Assembly: GCA_016936655.1 (NCBI GenBank) | Contig: JAFGXL010000037.1 | Coordinates: 1 to 35,977 of the forward strand | Direction: 5' to 3' | DNA: 35,977 bases | From: Nitrospirota bacterium | GTDB taxonomy: Bacteria > Nitrospirota > Thermodesulfovibrionia > Thermodesulfovibrionales > Dissulfurispiraceae | Notes under the pieces: model-generated | What the model saw: only the letters and a program-made list of their open reading frames with translations | What the model was told of the DNA's origin: nothing | Databases searched by the model: none | In this document: in pieces, positions 32,767-35,977 of the stretch | How the letters are laid out: each line of letters begins with the position of its first letter | Numbering within the stretch: the stretch's first letter is position 1 | Translations under genes and position numbers: made by a program

Positions 32767-34128
32767 CTATCTATTCCCCTGCACTATTTTATCCGCAAGC
32801 TCCATACTGTTTGCTATTGAGTCATTCACGCTCACCCCACGGTAAGCATTGCCGGCAAGGTAAATATTTTTATGCTTTGAAATCTTCTCATCAAGAGCTG
32901 CCAGCTTTTCATGATGTCCGACAAGATATTGCGGTATAGCCTTCTCCCATCTGTATGTCCATATAAAATCAGGCTCTGGATCAACCTTTGCTATATCCTT
33001 CAGCTCAGCCCTTACTGTTGACACAAGCTTGTCTGGCTCCATCATGCCCAGCTCCGGCTGTCTTGCACCTCCAACCATAGAACGGAGCATCACATAGCCT
33101 TCAGGAGCTCTATTTGTAAAAATGGATGAATCATATAACGTGCCGAGCAGCTTACGCTTTTCTTTGCCGGGCACAAGAAATCCAAAAAGGTCTGTATCTA
33201 TCTTCAGCTTCTCCTTTTTGTATCCGAAGGCTGCGACAGATAGAGGAGGATATGGCGTCTCAAAAAGTATATCTGCTATACCTTTATCCATATCCGCCAT
33301 TATTTCAGCGGTGTTATAGGCAGGAGAAGCAAAGACTACGCAGTCAGCCTCATGCCATGAACCATCTTCAGTAAGAACAGAATAGACGCTGCCTTTCTTT
33401 TCTATACCCTTCACTGCGTTGCCTGTCTTTACCCTACTGCCAAGGCTGTTGCACAAAGCATCAACAAGGCTGCCCATGCCGCCAGAAAAAGACATCAGCG
33501 TTCCTCCGGGGCCAGCCTCTACCTTTTTACCGCTCTTTTTATTTTCCTTTCCAATAGCCATGAAGCCCTTTATCAGCCCTCCATGTTTCTGCTCCAGATC
33601 ATACACCTTGCCAAAGCAGCTTCTTATGCTCATCTTCGCCGGATCTCCGGCATAAATACCTGATGCCATAGGATCAAGCAGCTTTTCGAGAAACTCTCTT
33701 CCAACTCTTCTGACAGCAAACTCTTCCAGAGACTCATCCTCATACACCTTTTTAGGCACAAAAAACTCTGACATCATCCTCAGCCTGCCGCCAACAGACA
33801 GGAAATTAGACATTAAAAAAGAGACCGGAGTCTCTGGTATCCTCTTCAGCTCTCCATCAAGACATATGTATCTCTTTCTGCTGCTGTCATTGCTCTTTAG
33901 CGCCTCAATGTTCAGACTCTTTGCCAGCTCAAGCGTAGATGGCTTGTTGTCAAGAAAGCCGTTAACTCCTGCCTCGCAAAGGTACCCGTCAACCTTTTCT
34001 GTGCGTATCTTTCCTCCAGCCTGTTTTTCACCTTCAAAAACCGTCACATCCAGCTTTGGATCCCTCTGCAGGAGCCCAAAAGCAAGAGACAGACCCGATA
34101 TGCCTGCACCTGCAATAATGACTCTCAT
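32767..34128 (-). CDS. hemG: Protoporphyrinogen oxidase (oxygen-dependent, HemG/HemY flavoprotein type)
   Basis: A 453-residue FAD oxidase. The dinucleotide fold MRVIIAGAGISGLSLAFGL and EGEKQAGGKIRTE at the N-terminus, GGMGSLVDAL in the middle and IYLAGNAYRGVSVNDSI at the C-terminus are typical of HemY/PPOX proteins. It oxidises protoporphyrinogen IX to protoporphyrin IX; whether it prefers coproporphyrinogen cannot be told. An in-frame GTG lies two codons upstream, but ATG 34128 overlaps the hemH stop as ATGA and has AGGTG in front of it. The enzyme normally needs O2, notable beside an Rnf operon. It is the last gene of the ubiX to hemG cluster. Confidence 0.93.
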   Translation of the reverse strand: MRVIIAGAGISGLSLAFGLLQRDPKLDVTVFEGEKQAGGKIRTEKVDGYLCEAGVNGFLDNKPSTLELAKSLNIEALKSNDSSRKRYICLDGELKRIPETPVSFLMSNFLSVGGRLRMMSEFFVPKKVYEDESLEEFAVRRVGREFLEKLLDPMASGIYAGDPAKMSIRSCFGKVYDLEQKHGGLIKGFMAIGKENKKSGKKVEAGPGGTLMSFSGGMGSLVDALCNSLGSRVKTGNAVKGIEKKGSVYSVLTEDGSWHEADCVVFASPAYNTAEIMADMDKGIADILFETPYPPLSVAAFGYKKEKLKIDTDLFGFLVPGKEKRKLLGTLYDSSIFTNRAPEGYVMLRSMVGGARQPELGMMEPDKLVSTVRAELKDIAKVDPEPDFIWTYRWEKAIPQYLVGHHEKLAALDEKISKHKNIYLAGNAYRGVSVNDSIANSMELADKIVQGNR

Positions 34129-35078
34129 ATCCACCTCATGTGCTCAAGATTTTTTACAGCAATACCGCAAAGCGCTTTTATAAACTTTTCAGAAGTATTT
34201 AGCGACTCTGCCCGTTTCAGATTTATTCCAAGACGAGCCGCCATATCAGCATAAAGCATATCAATCTCATAAAGTGTCTCTATATGATCAGAGACAAAAC
34301 TGACAGGCACAACCAGCAGATTCTTTACACACTTTGCTCCAAGGGATTCGAGCATCTCTTCAGTTGAAGGCTCCAGCCACTTTACAGGACCGCTCTTTGA
34401 CTGAAAAGAGAGGTGCCAATCCATATCTATATGCTTCATAACCTCAGCAATTGTGCCCTTAGTTTCATTAAAATATGGATCTCCCTCATCAATAAACTTC
34501 TGAGGCAGGCTGTGCGCACTGAAGAGAAGTACAGGTTTTTCAGAAAATTGTGTCCTTGCAGCCTCTATCTTTTCGACAAGAGCATCTATGTATAACGGAT
34601 CATTGAACCATGTGCCAGCGCAGAAGTACTGAAATCCGTAGTTGGAAGCAGCCTTTTCAAATGCGCTAACAGACGACCCCGTTGTAGCAACAGAATATTG
34701 GGGATATAGGCTTAAAGCTATCACTTTTTTAACCCCATCTTTGTTCATTTTCAGAGCTGTATCCTCTATAAAAGGATGCCAGTACCTCATGCCAACATAG
34801 ACCTTTACATCACAAATGCCCGACGCCTTTATAGCATTCTCAAGCAGTTTTGCCTGGGCATCTGTAATTTCGGCTATTGGAGATCTGCCGCCGATAAGTT
34901 TGTAGAGTGCGGATGTCTTTTTTGATCTGGTTCTGGATATCAAAGAAGCGATAGGTTTCTGCATAAACGCAGGCCCGAGTCTTATGATATCCCTGTCAGA
35001 AAAAAGGTTGTAAAGAAAAGGCCTGACAGCATCAAGCGAATCAGGACCGCCGAGATTTAAGAGGATAATGCCTATCAC
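34125..35078 (-). CDS. hemH: Ferrochelatase
   Basis: A 317-residue ferrochelatase. NLGGPDSLDAVRPFL at the N-terminus, the metal-site histidine H189 in FSAHSLPQKFIDEGDPY, and E267 in SFVSDHIETLYEID are intact. It inserts Fe2+ into protoporphyrin IX (or coproporphyrin III in some lineages). The start is GTG 35078, giving the normal short N-terminus MIGIILLNLGG; no better ATG exists. A -10-like TATTCT ends 6 nt before it, so the transcript may begin at the GTG itself. The TGA overlaps the hemG start as ATGA. Confidence 0.95.
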   Translation of the reverse strand: MIGIILLNLGGPDSLDAVRPFLYNLFSDRDIIRLGPAFMQKPIASLISRTRSKKTSALYKLIGGRSPIAEITDAQAKLLENAIKASGICDVKVYVGMRYWHPFIEDTALKMNKDGVKKVIALSLYPQYSVATTGSSVSAFEKAASNYGFQYFCAGTWFNDPLYIDALVEKIEAARTQFSEKPVLLFSAHSLPQKFIDEGDPYFNETKGTIAEVMKHIDMDWHLSFQSKSGPVKWLEPSTEEMLESLGAKCVKNLLVVPVSFVSDHIETLYEIDMLYADMAARLGINLKRAESLNTSEKFIKALCGIAVKNLEHMRWI

Positions 35079-35084
35079 AGCTCT

Positions 35085-35114
35085 AGAATACAGAATTGAA
35101 GGTTAATGATTCAA
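35085..35114 (-). promoter_or_regulatory. Possible promoter directly at hemH
   Basis: On the minus strand TTGAAT (35114-35109), an 18-nt spacer and TATTCT (35090-35085). The predicted start of transcription falls on the first base of the GTG start codon. hemH may also be read from the upstream ubiX unit, so this would be an internal promoter. Confidence 0.4.
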
Positions 35115-35124
35115 GAGATAGCTG

Positions 35125-35382
35125 CTAGCTCTTTGATGAAGACTGTTCTTTAAGCTTAAGCATAAGCCTCTCATATTTTTCAGCTCCTACGCACTCTTTT
35201 GCGGCAGGGCACCACTGAAGACAAGAGGACTTCATATCTCTTGTTATATTCTTGCCGCACTTTTTGCAGGCCATGTCAGGCTCATCAGACCATATCTCAT
35301 TCTTTTGGCCGCAGAACACGCAGACAAGGTCTTCAGGGTATGGATTTGTTATCTCCCTGCTTCCAGGGCAGCTCTCTCTCAT
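35125..35382 (-). CDS. Small cysteine-rich protein, probable zinc ribbon
   Basis: An 85-residue soluble protein. Two CxxC knuckles, C21/C24 (CVFC) and C39/C42 (CKKC), form a probable zinc ribbon. They are flanked by C5 and a C-terminal C54-x3-C58-x4-C63 motif in SCLQWCPAAKECVG that may hold a second metal. The protein has no known function to me; similar small proteins occur in anaerobes. It lies between ubiX (27-nt gap) and hemH (46-nt gap) on the same strand. The ribosome site before ATG 35382 is weak (AGAG). The 27-nt gap is spanned by a 9-codon frame whose TGA overlaps this ATG. Confidence 0.75.
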   Translation of the reverse strand: MRESCPGSREITNPYPEDLVCVFCGQKNEIWSDEPDMACKKCGKNITRDMKSSCLQWCPAAKECVGAEKYERLMLKLKEQSSSKS

Positions 35383-35409
35383 ATCTCTATTTTACCAGAT
35401 AAAAGCATC

Positions 35410-35977
35410 CTACTTACCCCACCTATTAAAAAGCTGGTGCTGTACAGACATACTGTCCAGCAGCTTGCCGATCAGGAAATCTATCATTCCATCAAGGGAA
35501 TCTGCTCCGTGATAAAAACCCGGCACAGGGGGCGCAACAGTTACCCCAATTCTGGCAAGTTTAAGCATATTTTCGAGATGTATTGCGCTGAATGGCATCT
35601 CACGCGGTGCCAGAACCAGCCGCCTACTCTCCTTTATCGTCACATCAGCAGCGCGTTCTATAAGATTGTTAGCATATCCGTTAGCTATGCCCGAGAGGGT
35701 CTTCATTGAGCACGGCACAACAAACATGCCGTCTGTTATGAATGATCCGCTCGCTACAGGAGCGTAAAAATTATAATCTTCGTGTAGATAAAGCCTGTCT
35801 GAGCTGAAATATTTTATTGCTGACCCTGCATCAAAGCTGAAGTCCAGTCCTGTTTCTGATTTTATAACAGGAAGAGCTCCCTTTGATAAAATCAGATGCA
35901 CCTCTGATGTCTTTAACAGCTCCTGCACAAGCCTCAGACCCAATACAGAACCGCTCGCTCCTGTTATTGCTGCAACA
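35410..35977 (-). CDS. ubiX: Flavin prenyltransferase UbiX, 5' end cut by window
   Basis: The frame is open to the window edge: bases 35976-35941 read VAAITGASGSVL, the UbiX nucleotide-binding start, so the true ATG is a few codons outside. The visible 188 residues are nearly the whole protein. LILSKGA, FVVPCSMKTLSGIANGYANNLIERAADVTIKE and RRLVLAPREMPFSAIHLENM are characteristic. UbiX makes prenylated FMN for UbiD-type decarboxylases, often in quinone synthesis. No ubiD is in the window. It leads the ubiX, zinc-ribbon, hemH, hemG series. Confidence 0.95.
   Translation of the reverse strand, partial: VAAITGASGSVLGLRLVQELLKTSEVHLILSKGALPVIKSETGLDFSFDAGSAIKYFSSDRLYLHEDYNFYAPVASGSFITDGMFVVPCSMKTLSGIANGYANNLIERAADVTIKESRRLVLAPREMPFSAIHLENMLKLARIGVTVAPPVPGFYHGADSLDGMIDFLIGKLLDSMSVQHQLFNRWGK

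Overview
This window is chromosomal DNA of moderate, slightly AT-leaning composition from a Gram-negative bacterium. LptD implies a lipopolysaccharide outer membrane, and a MltD-type lytic transglycosylase and a two-gene pseudopilin unit fit that envelope. A complete Rnf complex whose RnfB carries six ferredoxin-type cysteine motifs, next to a haem branch, suggests an anaerobic or facultative energy metabolism. The gene content and the trpBA-accD-folC order resemble Nitrospirota and the former Deltaproteobacteria; this lineage guess is inference. I see no tRNA, rRNA, CRISPR array, insertion sequence or prophage, and no gene-free stretch above 300 bases.

Layout. 1-1800 (minus): trpF (cut by the window edge) preceded by a second, TrpB2-type tryptophan synthase beta gene. 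1874-4836 (minus): two tandem, paralogous pseudopilin-like proteins with putative-Ig repeats. 4925-12070 (plus): a tightly overlapping operon trpB-trpA-accD-folC-lptD-truB. 12138-13430: purB with a strong terminator. 13490-14852 (plus): a PHP-domain phosphoesterase and a membrane-anchored TPR protein, ending at a bidirectional terminator. 14890-16407 (minus): mltD. 16482-21835 (minus): rnfCDGEAB, with an ArsR-type regulator upstream at 22004-22336. 22398-24819 (minus): an RNase Z-like metallo-hydrolase, surE and pcm. 24911-31605 (plus): galT, glgA, a soluble GAF/PAS sensor histidine kinase, a stand-alone receiver and an RlmD-type 23S rRNA methyltransferase, all abutting or overlapping. 31609-32187 (minus): a CAP/SCP lipoprotein. 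32218-32724 (plus): an unrecognised protein. 32767-35977 (minus): ubiX (cut by the window edge), a small cysteine-rich protein, hemH and hemG.

How the genes work together. TrpF, TrpB and TrpA supply the last steps of tryptophan synthesis; AccD, FolC, TruB and PurB are housekeeping genes in or next to the same operon; LptD inserts LPS. RnfCDGEAB would couple ferredoxin:NAD redox chemistry to an ion gradient. GalT and GlgA handle nucleotide sugars and glycogen, and the two-component pair directly behind them may sense energy state. HemH and HemG finish haem.

The most notable observations are these. (1) Several genes that begin transcription units lack a Shine-Dalgarno sequence and start only 6-11 nt after a -10 box (arsR, mltD, the RNase Z homologue, hemH, probably the PHP gene), suggesting leaderless mRNAs, while operon-internal genes mostly have good ribosome sites. 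(2) A 17-codon micro-ORF joins rnfE to rnfA by exact ATGA and TAATG overlaps. (3) A perfect 16-bp palindrome holds extended -10 elements on both strands between two divergent genes. (4) The trp cluster is interrupted by a pseudopilin pair and trpB2 on the opposite strand. (5) A two-cysteine ArsR protein sits upstream of the Rnf operon, beside a palindrome that overlaps the likely -35 box.
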